Shown one piece after another: positions 17,608 to 26,502 of a DNA stretch of 55,099 bases. The position numbers and the translations under genes were made by a program. The notes below the pieces were generated by a model. It saw nothing but the letters and a program-made list of their open reading frames with translations, did no database searches and had not been told where the DNA came from. This stretch comes from Tissierella creatinophila DSM 6911 (GTDB taxonomy: Bacteria > Bacillota > Clostridia > Tissierellales > Tissierellaceae): NCBI RefSeq assembly GCF_001940565.1, contig NZ_LTDM01000008.1:1-55099 (forward strand). Reading direction: 5' to 3'. Each line of letters begins with the position of its first letter. The stretch's first letter is position 1.

Positions 17608-18669
17608 TTATTCTTTAATTGTGATTTCCATCTTAGGATTTACTACTTGAATAAATGTAACACCAGGGTTTAACCTTAGTTCTTGACCATTTTCATAACT
17701 ATATATAGTTTTTTCTTCTCTGGAATTTTTAACCCAATTTATATCTACAGTTTTCCCATTTGTAAAGTATTTACCCTTTCCCTCTCCTACTAAATCCATC
17801 TCTAATTTCTTACCATTTTGTAGTGCTTTAGTTTCTACTTCTCTTATAATTATATTTTTAGCAGTTATAGGAGTATTATCTATTTCATCAATGTGTTTCT
17901 CACCATCTTTTTTTCTATAATACTTTTTCTCTTCCTCATTATATAAATAATCTGTTGTATTCATGCTATTATATTTGATGTTTATTTCGTTTGCTAAAGA
18001 GCCATTTATATCTTTATCTTCTCTATTAAATATAAACATATTTATATCGCTTTTTTCATTTAAACCTTTTTCATCTGCCAGTTTTCTAAGAGTTTTCATG
18101 TCTGAATATAGATTGTTTGGAGATTTTTTATGTTTTTTTCTCCAAAATATATTAGAACCACTAACTCTTGCATCTAAATCATCTATATCGTATTTAACTA
18201 TATCAGCTTCAGCTTCAGTACTTCCTCCACATCTCACATAAAGAGCATCATACTCTAAAATAGTTGTAACAAAATATGGTCTAGCACTTCTCATAGGCCC
18301 TATAGATGAGGGGTCATTACTTAAAAACAGAGCTAGATATCTTGTATATGGAGCTTCTACTGCATATTCATAAACTATTTCTGCATCTTTAAGACCTGCT
18401 TGCCATCTAGCTTTTGGATGATTATCAAACATAACTCCCATTATTCTTCTATTTACTTTCTCTTTTTCCACATATATTCCACTTAAAGGAGACTTAGACT
18501 TATTGATGTCATTTTCTTTATCATCTTCTTTTTTAATTCCCTCTTCTTTAGTTAGGTCTTCCTCAACAGGCAATTTAGCATCTATATCTTGTTTGTCCTT
18601 TTTACATGCAGTCAATAGCATTAGTATAGACATCAATATAAAGATGTATCTCAATTTGATTTTCATCAT
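17608..18669 (-). CDS. DUF3048 (YerB-like) lipoprotein
   Basis: The 353-residue protein has a signal peptide with a lipobox ending LLTAC, followed by a charged linker (about 25-60). Two DUF3048 domains follow, with RRIMGVMFDNHPKARWQAGLKDAEIVYE, GPMRSARPYFV and the C-terminal PGVTFIQVV. It should be anchored to the outer face of the cytoplasmic membrane. Function is unknown; Bacillus YerB is likewise uncharacterised. AAAGGAGAT precedes two adjacent ATG codons. Confidence 0.88.
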   Translation of the reverse strand: MMKIKLRYIFILMSILMLLTACKKDKQDIDAKLPVEEDLTKEEGIKKEDDKENDINKSKSPLSGIYVEKEKVNRRIMGVMFDNHPKARWQAGLKDAEIVYEYAVEAPYTRYLALFLSNDPSSIGPMRSARPYFVTTILEYDALYVRCGGSTEAEADIVKYDIDDLDARVSGSNIFWRKKHKKSPNNLYSDMKTLRKLADEKGLNEKSDINMFIFNREDKDINGSLANEINIKYNSMNTTDYLYNEEEKKYYRKKDGEKHIDEIDNTPITAKNIIIREVETKALQNGKKLEMDLVGEGKGKYFTNGKTVDINWVKNSREEKTIYSYENGQELRLNPGVTFIQVVNPKMEITIKE

Positions 18670-18680
18670 ATAAATCTCCT

Positions 18681-19382
18681 TTATCCAATAATTTGAAATA
18701 TAAGAATTCCCACTATAGTTCCAAGTATAGCTCCAAGTACCACTTCAGATAGGCTATGGATTCTACCTTCTACTCTACTTTCCCCAACTAGTAATGCTAA
18801 GGCAAAAGTCATAGTAATCACTAATATATTTTCTGATAAAAAAGCCACTATAGTAGCTATACAGAAAGATATGGCTGAGTGTCCACTTACAATTCCTCCT
18901 TGAAAATGTGTTCCTCGTCCTCTATAAAATTTGGCCTTAATCCCTATTGTAAGTAGAACCACTAGTATCAGGCTTACAAATGTTAAATGGACACTTGAAC
19001 TTCTTATCTTAAATATTATTACCTCTGTAAAAGAATTTAATCTATCAAAAAATAATAAATATCCTACTAGAAATGCATTTATAGCAGATATAAGTACCGC
19101 TCCTGCAGCTATATCTTTGGCAAGCCTTGCTAGAGGATGATATTCTTTTGTTATCATGTCTATAGTCTTTTCTATAGCAGTGTTTATAAGTTCTAATACT
19201 ATTACCAATGTAGTAGCAAATAGGAGAATTAAAAATTCCATTCTGCTAAAATCAAAAAAAAGGCTAGCAAAAAGTACTCCTATAGCAACAATGTAATGAA
19301 TTAACATATTTCTTTCAGTTTTTATCGATAGAATTATTCCCGATACTGCATAATTGAAACTATCGATTATGCTTCTTTTCAT
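18681..19382 (-). CDS. Diacylglycerol/undecaprenol kinase fused to a PAP2 phosphatase domain
   Basis: The 233-residue protein joins a DgkA-type kinase (residues 1-115, with ATTLVIVLELINTAIEKTID and the AAGAVL helix) to a PAP2-type domain (about 120-233, with GIVSGHSAISF and SRVEGRIHSLSEV). In Gram-positives DgkA phosphorylates undecaprenol, and PAP2 enzymes remove lipid phosphates, so the fusion suggests local recycling of undecaprenyl carriers. The canonical HxxxD is HxxxE here. About seven membrane segments are expected. The start overlaps the ybeY stop (ATGA). Confidence 0.9.
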   Translation of the reverse strand: MKRSIIDSFNYAVSGIILSIKTERNMLIHYIVAIGVLFASLFFDFSRMEFLILLFATTLVIVLELINTAIEKTIDMITKEYHPLARLAKDIAAGAVLISAINAFLVGYLLFFDRLNSFTEVIIFKIRSSSVHLTFVSLILVVLLTIGIKAKFYRGRGTHFQGGIVSGHSAISFCIATIVAFLSENILVITMTFALALLVGESRVEGRIHSLSEVVLGAILGTIVGILIFQIIG

Positions 19383-19840
19383 ACGCCTTTTTCTCCCTTA
19401 AAAACACCTAAACTTTTCATTATTTCTTTTTCTTTATCTCTCATAATTATTTTCTCTTGGTTTTCCATATGATCATGACCACAAAGATGAAGCATACTAT
19501 GAGCAGTTAAATAAGCTAATTCTCTTTCAAGACTATGACCATATTCTTGAGCTTGTTCTAAAGCCTTTTCTACTGATATAATTATATCTCCAAGGAGAGG
19601 TACTGGAACTAATAAATCCTCATCCAGTGGGAAAGATAAGACATCTGTTTCCTTATCTATTCCTCTATACTCTTTGTTTAACTCTTTTATTTCTTCATTT
19701 TCTACAAATGATATAGATACTTCAAAGTCTCCTTCCAAATCTTCAACTCGTAAACTCTCCTTTACTACACGAATTAAAGTATCTAAGATTTTTTCATCTA
19801 TATCAACTTTTGACTGTCTGTTGTCAAGAAAAACCTCCAT
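19379..19840 (-). CDS. ybeY: Endoribonuclease YbeY (rRNA maturation)
   Basis: The 153-residue protein is a zinc metalloenzyme in 16S rRNA 3' end maturation and ribosome quality control. The motif HxxxH.....H is visible at H114, H118 and H124 (AHSMLHLCGHDH), and FPLDE precedes it. ATG 19840 has AAAAGGATG at good spacing; the ATG at 19849 overlaps that site and is unlikely. It directly follows phoH, as in most bacteria. Confidence 0.96.
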   Translation of the reverse strand: MEVFLDNRQSKVDIDEKILDTLIRVVKESLRVEDLEGDFEVSISFVENEEIKELNKEYRGIDKETDVLSFPLDEDLLVPVPLLGDIIISVEKALEQAQEYGHSLERELAYLTAHSMLHLCGHDHMENQEKIIMRDKEKEIMKSLGVFKGEKGV

Positions 19841-19864
19841 AAAAATCATCCTTTTTCCTATAGT

Positions 19865-20833
19865 CTATTTATTCTTTTCAAACTCTTCATATGCCGTTAC
19901 TATTTTTTGCACTAATGGATGCCTTACTATATCTGCTTTGGATAAATGAATCATATCTATTCCTTTTACATCACTTAATATATTTATAGCTGTTTTAAGG
20001 CCAGATTCTTTTCCACGCGGTAAATCTATTTGGGTTATATCTCCTGTTATAATAGCTTTTGAGCCAAAGCCAAGTCTAGTTAAAAACATTTTCATCTGTT
20101 CATTTGTTGTATTTTGTGCTTCATCCAGTATTACATATGAACTATCTAAGGTTCTACCTCTCATATATGCAAGTGGGGCTACTTCTATAAGTCCTTTTTC
20201 TAAATATTTAAGATAATGATCTGATCCCATTATATCAAACAATGCATCATATACAGGTCTTAAATATGGATCTACTTTTTCTTGAAGATCTCCTGGTAAA
20301 AACCCTAAATTTTCTCCTGCTTCTACCGCAGGTCTTGTAAGAATAATCCTATCTACTTCTTTATTTTTAAAAGCCTTTATAGCCATGGCCATAGCGAGAT
20401 AAGTTTTTCCCGTACCAGCAGGTCCTATTCCAAATACAATATCCTTTTTCCTTATAGAATCTATATATCTTTTTTGACCTAAAGTCTTTGGCTTTAAAGT
20501 TTTTCCACTTGCTGTTACCATAATTATATCATTTAATAAGTCCTTAATCTTTCCATCTTCTCCTTTTAATACCAAATCTAAAGCATATAATAAATCATGC
20601 ATATTTAGTTTTTTTTGTGATTTTATAATTTCTATCAAATCATATATAAGTCTTTCCCCTAAATCTACTTGCTTTTCTTTTCCTACTAGCTTTATTTTTC
20701 CTTCTCTTAAAAGTAAGTTGATATTTAATTTATCTTTTATTACATTAATATTTTCATCTAATCTACCAAATATTTCATTTATTATATTATTATTTTCAAT
20801 TATAATTTCCTTTTCTATTTTCCCATTTTCCAA
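19865..20833 (-). CDS. phoH: PhoH-like ATPase
   Basis: The 322-residue protein is a PhoH/PhoL P-loop ATPase with a KH-like N-terminus. The Walker A segment is GIGPAGTGKTYLA (about 137-149) and Walker B is YVILDEAQN (about 233-241). A TTG start at 20833 follows AGGAGG at seven bases. PhoL proteins are linked to RNA processing and accompany ybeY. In Bacillus a PgpH-type gene usually lies between phoH and ybeY; here the two are only 24 bases apart. Confidence 0.95.
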   Translation of the reverse strand: MENGKIEKEIIIENNNIINEIFGRLDENINVIKDKLNINLLLREGKIKLVGKEKQVDLGERLIYDLIEIIKSQKKLNMHDLLYALDLVLKGEDGKIKDLLNDIIMVTASGKTLKPKTLGQKRYIDSIRKKDIVFGIGPAGTGKTYLAMAMAIKAFKNKEVDRIILTRPAVEAGENLGFLPGDLQEKVDPYLRPVYDALFDIMGSDHYLKYLEKGLIEVAPLAYMRGRTLDSSYVILDEAQNTTNEQMKMFLTRLGFGSKAIITGDITQIDLPRGKESGLKTAINILSDVKGIDMIHLSKADIVRHPLVQKIVTAYEEFEKNK

Positions 20834-20844
20834 ATTATAGCCTC

Positions 20845-22032
20845 CTATTTTTTTATAATTTTTACTTTGCCTATATCTTCTATAGTCTCTATAATAACTT
20901 TTGTGGTAAGTATATTATCTTTTATAGTAAATACTGCATTTTTAGAGATTATTTCACTTTTCTTGGCAAGCTCTTTATTTATATTTTCAATTGCTTTAAT
21001 TTGAGACGACTTTTTGAGTGCATCTACATCACGTTTTACTTCTTCTACTTCTACTTCTTTATATATATATTCTACCCATTTAACAGGAATATCTATATTA
21101 TTTAAACCCAATATAGATTTTTCTTCTATTTCCTGTATATAATCCTTATATGGAATATCACTTGAAAAAAATTTAACTCTTTTTTTCTTTAACTTTATCC
21201 CTCTTTGAGTAAATTTATTGCCAGTTTCTCTTTTTTCTTTTATTATTATGGGAGATTCTACAGTATCAGAATAAGTAGTATATGCTAAAACCTCTCCTTT
21301 AGCAGATACTAAGCCCGTTTCTTCTGTTATTTCACTATCTACAGTTCCAGAAATCAAAAGATCATTTTCTTTTACAATTTGACCCTTTTGAGCTATAGCT
21401 TTACCTTTTTTAGCTATTACTTTAAAAATTACTCCCTTTCTTTTTGCTACAATATTACTAGGATATTGATTATAATTATCTTCCATCGGCATATCTTCTT
21501 CTTTGATTTCTATAATAAGTTTAACACCTTTTTTCTTAACTTGTATATATGATATGTATTTAAATTCTTCAAGTATCTTTTTTTGTACACTGTCTTCATC
21601 TATGTTTTTCTTAAAATTACCTATTTTAATCCCATCTCTGTTTAACTCTTTTATTATTTCCTCATGAGGGATTTGTTGTAATCCTATTATATCTATCTTC
21701 CATATAATAGAGGATAATACTCCAAATAAAACAAAAAAAATAATTGCACCTATGCCTAGTGATTTTCTTTTCTTAAATCTGTCCAAGAAGAAGGGAAAAC
21801 CCACTCTTTCCTTTATTTCAACCCTACATCCTACCTTATTGACTAGCTCTTCTAAATCATTATACCCTAAAATAGAAATAGAAGCTTCTATTTCTACATT
21901 ATTTATTCTATCTACATTCCATAGATAAATATCGTTAACTAAACAAAGATTTAAAAGCCTTTCTAGGCTAAGTCCCTTAATTCTAATAATAACATATCCC
22001 TTTAAATAATTCCATATTTTTATAGCTAACAT
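20845..22032 (-). CDS. yqfD: Sporulation protein YqfD
   Basis: The 395-residue protein matches the YqfD (SpoIV-associated) family: an N-terminal cytosolic region, a single membrane helix (about 95-113), then a long extracytoplasmic part with QIPHEEIIKELNRDGIKIG and the DMPMEDNYNQYPSNIVAK segment. It is expressed in the mother cell and is needed for efficient sporulation in Bacillus. GGAGG precedes ATG 22032. It follows yqfC by 11 bases, a fixed pair in spore-formers. Confidence 0.93.
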   Translation of the reverse strand: MLAIKIWNYLKGYVIIRIKGLSLERLLNLCLVNDIYLWNVDRINNVEIEASISILGYNDLEELVNKVGCRVEIKERVGFPFFLDRFKKRKSLGIGAIIFFVLFGVLSSIIWKIDIIGLQQIPHEEIIKELNRDGIKIGNFKKNIDEDSVQKKILEEFKYISYIQVKKKGVKLIIEIKEEDMPMEDNYNQYPSNIVAKRKGVIFKVIAKKGKAIAQKGQIVKENDLLISGTVDSEITEETGLVSAKGEVLAYTTYSDTVESPIIIKEKRETGNKFTQRGIKLKKKRVKFFSSDIPYKDYIQEIEEKSILGLNNIDIPVKWVEYIYKEVEVEEVKRDVDALKKSSQIKAIENINKELAKKSEIISKNAVFTIKDNILTTKVIIETIEDIGKVKIIKK

Positions 22033-22042
22033 AAAATCCTCC

Positions 22043-22321
22043 TTAGCTCATTATTTCTATATTTTCAATATTTCCATCTATATTAATTTCTTCTATTAAT
22101 ATATTTTTTATCTCTAATGAATCACCCGTTATTTTTACTATCCCAATATTTGTATTTATTCTTATAATCTCTTTTTTGTATTCTATAATCCCCTTATGAT
22201 TTGTAATATCAACCTTTAAATTACCAACCATTGTAATTTTAGGTAAATCTAATGCTATATCTAATGGCAATTCTAATGCATCTGTAATACCTTTTTTAAC
22301 TTTATCAATATTTTTCTTCAT
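22043..22321 (-). CDS. yqfC: Sporulation protein YqfC
   Basis: The 92-residue protein has the YqfC/YabP-like fold signature, with ALELPLDIALDLPKITMVG and a repeated beta-rich IKITGDSLEIKNI segment. It is a mother-cell sporulation protein of unclear biochemical role. ATG 22321 lies seven bases after GGAGGG; an in-frame extension to 22357 has no such site. It begins the yqfC-yqfD pair, just after a strong hairpin. Confidence 0.92.
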   Translation of the reverse strand: MKKNIDKVKKGITDALELPLDIALDLPKITMVGNLKVDITNHKGIIEYKKEIIRINTNIGIVKITGDSLEIKNILIEEINIDGNIENIEIMS

Positions 22322-22369
22322 AGAAATCCCTCCAATTATATATATGATAAAAAGCAAGTGACTATTACA

Positions 22370-22418
22370 AAAGAGTACCCTAAAGTTAAATTTATCAATT
22401 TACTTTAGGGTACTCTTT
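22370..22418 (-). terminator. Hairpin terminator ahead of yqfC
   Basis: A 17-bp perfect stem (AAAGAGTACCCTAAAGT and its complement) closes a 15-base loop. It starts 8 bases after the stop codon of the upstream unknown gene. The following U-tract is short (TTTTG), so efficiency is uncertain. It isolates yqfC-yqfD from floA-nfeD transcription, consistent with separate sporulation control. Confidence 0.75.
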
Positions 22419-22425
22419 ACTTAGT

Positions 22426-22974
22426 TTATTTATTTTTTAGACTTTTTGGTTTACCTAGAATTTCTGAAAAGATTATCCCATTTAAAATATCTTTTTTGAA
22501 AGTTGAAGCTTTAGGTGCTAGGTTAACTATTGTTTCATCACTTTTTCCATAATTTCTTACATCTAACACATCATATTCTTTTTTAGCACTTGGCTCTATT
22601 GAGTTTGGATCATAAAGACCTTGACTTTGCATATCTGTTTTTTTATATTTATAACTCTCTCTTATATCTTCATACCTTTTTTCTATATCTTTATAGAGAT
22701 TTTCATATTTTTCTTCATCAAATTGATAATCTTCTATATAAGATTTATTTTCCTCAAATAAATTATCTCTTTCCTGACTTCTAGAAAGACTCGGTTTTCT
22801 TTGGAATTCTTCTTCTAATCTTGTTTGAGTTTGTTTAACTGTTTTAATATTCCCTATGTTTTTTAATTCCTGCATCTTTTTGTATCTTGCTTCTTGTATC
22901 TTCTTTTTATCTTTTATACTCTTTAAAAAAAGGTCTATCCCTATTATAAACGCAAAAAATATTAAGGATTTCAT
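22426..22974 (-). CDS. Unknown membrane-anchored, charged protein
   Basis: The 182-residue protein has one N-terminal membrane segment (residues 2-17) followed by a long, strongly charged, helix-prone region (about 20-120) rich in Lys, Glu and Tyr. A conserved-looking C-terminus ends FKKDILNGIIFSEILGKPKS. No family is recognised. It sits between floA and yqfC, the place where Bacillus has the small unrelated yqfB. It follows floA by 11 bases, so it may share transcription with the flotillin/NfeD pair. Confidence 0.7.
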   Translation of the reverse strand: MKSLIFFAFIIGIDLFLKSIKDKKKIQEARYKKMQELKNIGNIKTVKQTQTRLEEEFQRKPSLSRSQERDNLFEENKSYIEDYQFDEEKYENLYKDIEKRYEDIRESYKYKKTDMQSQGLYDPNSIEPSAKKEYDVLDVRNYGKSDETIVNLAPKASTFKKDILNGIIFSEILGKPKSLKNK

Positions 22975-22985
22975 ATTATCACATC

Positions 22986-23978
22986 CTATTTACCTTTTTT
23001 ATCGTCATCAGTAATCTTGGAAATTGAGTTTCTCATATCCGTATCAGCTAATACGTTTTCCATATTATAATAGTCCATTACTCCAAGTTTTCCATCCCTT
23101 AAAGCAGTTGCAAGTGCTAGTGGAACTTCAGCTTCGGCTTCGACTACTTTAGATCTCATTGCCACAACTTCCGCCTTCATTTCTTGTTCTTTGGCTACTG
23201 CCATTGCTCTTCTTTCTTCAGCTTTTGCCTCAGCTATCCTCTTATCGGCTTCAGCTTGATCCATCTGTAACCTTGCCCCTATATTTCTCCCGATATCAAC
23301 ATCTGCTATATCAATTGATAGAATTTCAAATGCAGTTCCAGAGTCAAGACCCTTACTTAAAATAGTCTTTGATATACTATCTGGATTTTCCAATACATCT
23401 TTGTGGTTGTTAGAACTACCTACTGTAGTAACAATACCCTCTCCTACTCTTGCTATTATAGTTTCCTCTCCTGCACCTCCAACTAGCCTTTCAATATTAG
23501 CCCTAACTGTAACTCTAGCTTTAATTATTACCTCTATTCCATCTTTAGATACTGCAGCTATTTGGGGTGTTTCTATCACCTTTGGATTAACACTTACTTG
23601 TACCGCTTCTAACACATTTCTTCCTGCTAAATCTATTGCAGCAGCTCTATCAAAGTCTAGAGGTATCTCTGCCCTTTGTGCAGCTATAAGTGCATCTATT
23701 AGAGTATTTACATTTCCTCCAGCTAAATAATGTGCCTCTAGTTCATCAACATCTAAATCAAGTCCTGCTTTTGTAGCTTTTATCATTGGATTAACTATCC
23801 TACCTGGTGCTACTCTTCTAAGTCTCATTCCCATTAGAGTTAATATCTTAATCTTAACTCCTGAGAAAAAAGCTGTTATCCATAAGCCCACTGGAATAAA
23901 TGTAAAGAATAACATAACTATAATTATAATCATTATAGCTAATACTATTGGCAAAATAACTGAACCTCCTTCTATCAT
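22986..23978 (-). CDS. floA: Flotillin-like membrane protein FloA (YqfA)
   Basis: The 330-residue protein has an N-terminal membrane hairpin (about residues 6-45), a PHB/SPFH-like region with [31 protein letters not shown], and an Ala/Glu-rich coiled coil (about 235-300). FloA organises membrane microdomains and affects membrane fluidity. I prefer ATG 23978, seven bases after AGGAGG, one base beyond the nfeD stop. The nfeD-floA pair is a widely conserved operon. Confidence 0.96.
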   Translation of the reverse strand: MIEGGSVILPIVLAIMIIIIVMLFFTFIPVGLWITAFFSGVKIKILTLMGMRLRRVAPGRIVNPMIKATKAGLDLDVDELEAHYLAGGNVNTLIDALIAAQRAEIPLDFDRAAAIDLAGRNVLEAVQVSVNPKVIETPQIAAVSKDGIEVIIKARVTVRANIERLVGGAGEETIIARVGEGIVTTVGSSNNHKDVLENPDSISKTILSKGLDSGTAFEILSIDIADVDIGRNIGARLQMDQAEADKRIAEAKAEERRAMAVAKEQEMKAEVVAMRSKVVEAEAEVPLALATALRDGKLGVMDYYNMENVLADTDMRNSISKITDDDKKGK

Positions 23979-23979
23979 A

Positions 23980-25263
23980 TCAAATCCTCCTAACAAATAT
24001 TTTTGATCCTTCAACCCTTATTACTTTAATAGATTCTCCTGAGTGAATAAATCCTTCATCAGATAATGCATCTAATCTTTCACCTTCTATATTTATAAAC
24101 CCTGAGGGTCGAAGTTCCGTAACTGCTGTTCCTATCTTTTCTAAATATACATCTTTAGATCTAGAATTTATATAGATTTCTTGTTTTTTATTTTGTCCGG
24201 TTAATATAAACGCATCTAAAAGTTTACTTCTATAACCAAGTTTGACTAAAATTATAGTTACGATTGTAGTTATTATAATAGAGATACTCAATGAAAACAG
24301 TGCAATATTTAAAGAATCAGTAGCTAAAACTATCCCAACTAATACTAAGATTACACCACTTATACCTGGCAACCCAAACCCTGGAATTATAGCTTCTATC
24401 ACAATAAGTATAAGCCCTGTGACAAATAGTGCAAGTGAGGTCCAGTTTGAGCTTCCGGCTAAAATATTTCCTGAGAAATATAGCCCAAAACCAAGTATAC
24501 TCAAAGTTCCTCCTAATCCAAACCCTGGGGTTAAAAGTTCTATTATAAGTCCTACAAATGCGATAGTTAAAAGTAAACTACTAAGAGCTGGTGTTGCAAT
24601 ATATTTAGCAAGCTTTATTTGTAAACCTTCTTTGTATTCTTTTATATTGGCATTTTCAATGTCAAGCTTAGCCAATATATCCTCATAATCATTAGATATA
24701 TGATCAGTTATTTCATATTTTAAAGCTTCTTTTGATGTGAGATTTACTAATTTCCCTTTTTTATTTAATCCTTCTACTTCTATATCTTTATCTGCCATAG
24801 CTTGAATTATTTTATCATTTCTACCTCTATATACAGCGGTATCTCTTAATACCGATCTCCAGAATGAAAGGTTTTTTTCTGTATTTGGAATTGTTTCTGC
24901 AGATCCAATAGTGGAATTTGTAGACATAACTACGTTTTCACTTGCTATAGTTATTAGAACCCCTGCTGAGATAGCTTTGTTATTTACAAAGGATATAGTT
25001 GGTATATTAGTAGAAATAATAGCATCTTTTATTTCTATAGCCTGATCTACCAAACCTCCATATGTGTTGATTTCAAATATTATAGCTTTTGGGCTATTTT
25101 TATTTGCATCTTTTATAGCATCTTTTACAAAATTTGCAGTAGCCTTGTTTATTTCTCCCTTTATAGGTACTACATATACATCATCACTATTATCTGCAAT
25201 GCTAAGAGAACTAAAAACTAATAAAAGTATAAGTATTGGTAAAAAAATTCTTATCTTTTTCAT
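23980..25263 (-). CDS. Long-form NfeD membrane serine protease (YqeZ family)
   Basis: The 427-residue protein has a signal peptide (residues 1-22), a ClpP-like protease domain (about 30-220, with [17 protein letters not shown] and the nucleophile-region [13 protein letters not shown]), four membrane segments (about 230-345), and a C-terminal OB-fold NfeD domain (about 370-427). NfeD proteins partner with flotillin-like proteins. ATG 25263 follows GGGGGTGG; the longer in-frame start at 25299 lacks support. Confidence 0.93.
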   Translation of the reverse strand: MKKIRIFLPILILLLVFSSLSIADNSDDVYVVPIKGEINKATANFVKDAIKDANKNSPKAIIFEINTYGGLVDQAIEIKDAIISTNIPTISFVNNKAISAGVLITIASENVVMSTNSTIGSAETIPNTEKNLSFWRSVLRDTAVYRGRNDKIIQAMADKDIEVEGLNKKGKLVNLTSKEALKYEITDHISNDYEDILAKLDIENANIKEYKEGLQIKLAKYIATPALSSLLLTIAFVGLIIELLTPGFGLGGTLSILGFGLYFSGNILAGSSNWTSLALFVTGLILIVIEAIIPGFGLPGISGVILVLVGIVLATDSLNIALFSLSISIIITTIVTIILVKLGYRSKLLDAFILTGQNKKQEIYINSRSKDVYLEKIGTAVTELRPSGFINIEGERLDALSDEGFIHSGESIKVIRVEGSKIFVRRI

Positions 25264-25370
25264 AAATCCACCCCCATTATATTTATATTTTAAAAACATA
25301 AATAAATTCTATATAAAACATAAATAATGTATACTTATTATATTTACCCATCTTTAGTGATTTTAGTTAC

Positions 25371-25397
25371 AAAAAAGCCTGGATTTAATCCCAGGCT
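25371..25397 (-). terminator. yqeY terminator
   Basis: On the minus strand AGCCTGG pairs with CCAGGCT around an 8-base loop, followed directly by TTTTTT. It terminates the rpsU-yqeY transcript before the nfeD promoter region. Confidence 0.9.
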
Positions 25398-25839
25398 AAG
25401 TTAATTTATTCTTTACTATTTTACTTACTATATTTCCATCTGTTCTGCCTTTTACTTTTGGCATAACACTTTTCATCATAAGTCCAATATCCTTCATAGA
25501 AGAAGCCCCTATTTCTGCAATAGTTTCTTCAACTATTAGTTCAACTTCTTCTTCTGTAAGTTGTTTAGGAAGATATTCTAAAAGAATGTCCATTTCTTTA
25601 TTTGTCAAATCTATAAGATCTTGCCTATTTCCTTTTTCAAAGTCTTCAATTGCAAGCCTTTTTTCCTTTAATTGCTTAGAAATTATTTCCATAATCTCAT
25701 CTTGTGATACTTCTCTTCTTTCATCAACTTCAATTTGCTTTATAGCAGCTCTTACCAATGTTATAGTATTTTTTCTAATGGTATCTTTGTTTTTCATGGA
25801 GGTTTTTAAATCTTCCATAAGTTTCTTTTCAAGGGACAT
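25396..25839 (-). CDS. GatB/YqeY domain protein
   Basis: The 147-residue protein is a stand-alone YqeY domain related to the tail of GatB, the amidotransferase subunit that makes Gln-tRNA. It is almost all helical, with EKKLMEDLKTSMKNKDTIRKNTI at the start (first 20 only considered diagnostic) and the C-terminal DIGLMMKSVMPKVKGRTDG. Its role is unproven but tRNA-linked. It follows rpsU by 16 bases, a conserved pairing. Confidence 0.92.
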   Translation of the reverse strand: MSLEKKLMEDLKTSMKNKDTIRKNTITLVRAAIKQIEVDERREVSQDEIMEIISKQLKEKRLAIEDFEKGNRQDLIDLTNKEMDILLEYLPKQLTEEEVELIVEETIAEIGASSMKDIGLMMKSVMPKVKGRTDGNIVSKIVKNKLT

Positions 25840-25855
25840 ATTTTCACCTTCTCAA

Positions 25856-26038
25856 TTAGAATCTTTTACTTTTTTTCTTTTTAGCCGCTTCAGCTTTTAA
25901 TTTTTTTCTAACACTTGGTTTTTCATAGTGTTCTCTTTTTCTTACTTCCCCTATTACTCCAGAGCGTGCACATTGTCTTTTAAATCTTTTTAAAGCACTA
26001 TCTAGTGATTCACTTTCTCCTACTTTTATTTCTGACAT
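25856..26038 (-). CDS. rpsU: 30S ribosomal protein S21
   Basis: The 60-residue basic protein is a complete S21, with EVKVGE-like start ([20 protein letters not shown]) and a Lys-rich tail. S21 binds the platform of the small subunit and favours initiation. It heads an operon with yqeY. Confidence 0.97.
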   Translation of the reverse strand: MSEIKVGESESLDSALKRFKRQCARSGVIGEVRKREHYEKPSVRKKLKAEAAKKKKSKRF

Positions 26039-26146
26039 GTTGATTTCCCTCCCCTCTACCCATTAGACTGTTGCCATACTATTAACTGGTAGAACTTTCA
26101 TACTAATTCATTATACATTAAATCTAAATTTATTTCAAGAATCTTT

Positions 26147-26488
26147 TTAACCTGGTGGCCATAACATTTGTCTTCCACCTAATAAATGAAAATGAATGTG
26201 ATCTACACTTTGACCACCATCTTCTTTGCAGTTGTTTACAATCCTATATCCTTTTTTAAGTCCCATATCTTTTGCAAGTTGACTTGCTATTGTAAATATC
26301 TTTCCAATTAAATATGAATTTTTTTCATCAATATCATCTGCAGAAGCAATATGAGTTTTAGGAATGATTAAAATATGAATTGGAGCTATTGGGTTTATAT
26401 CAGAAAATGCCACAAATTCATCATCTTCATATAAAAACTCACTAGCTATTTCTCCATTTGCTATTTTACAAAATAGACAATCATCCAT
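26147..26488 (-). CDS. HIT-family nucleotide hydrolase (HinT-like)
   Basis: The 113-residue protein begins CLFCKIANGEI and ends with the catalytic HxHxH motif (VDHIHFHLLGG, about residues 97-107). HinT enzymes hydrolyse nucleoside phosphoramidates such as AMP-lysine. ATG 26488 is correct: the GTG nine bases upstream is part of the GGAGGTG ribosome binding site. It follows mtaB by 14 bases. Confidence 0.95.
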   Translation of the reverse strand: MDDCLFCKIANGEIASEFLYEDDEFVAFSDINPIAPIHILIIPKTHIASADDIDEKNSYLIGKIFTIASQLAKDMGLKKGYRIVNNCKEDGGQSVDHIHFHLLGGRQMLWPPG

Positions 26489-26502
26489 AATTTTCACCTC
26501 CT

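Noticed and set aside
23401-24688. Plus-strand frames opposite floA and nfeD
   Set aside because: They are shadows of well-identified minus-strand genes and have no ribosome binding sites or recognisable domains.
26492-26497. Earlier GTG start for the HIT gene (and a similar one for hrcA at 34282)
   Set aside because: In both cases the GTG lies inside the GGAGGTG/GAGGTG ribosome binding site of the downstream ATG.
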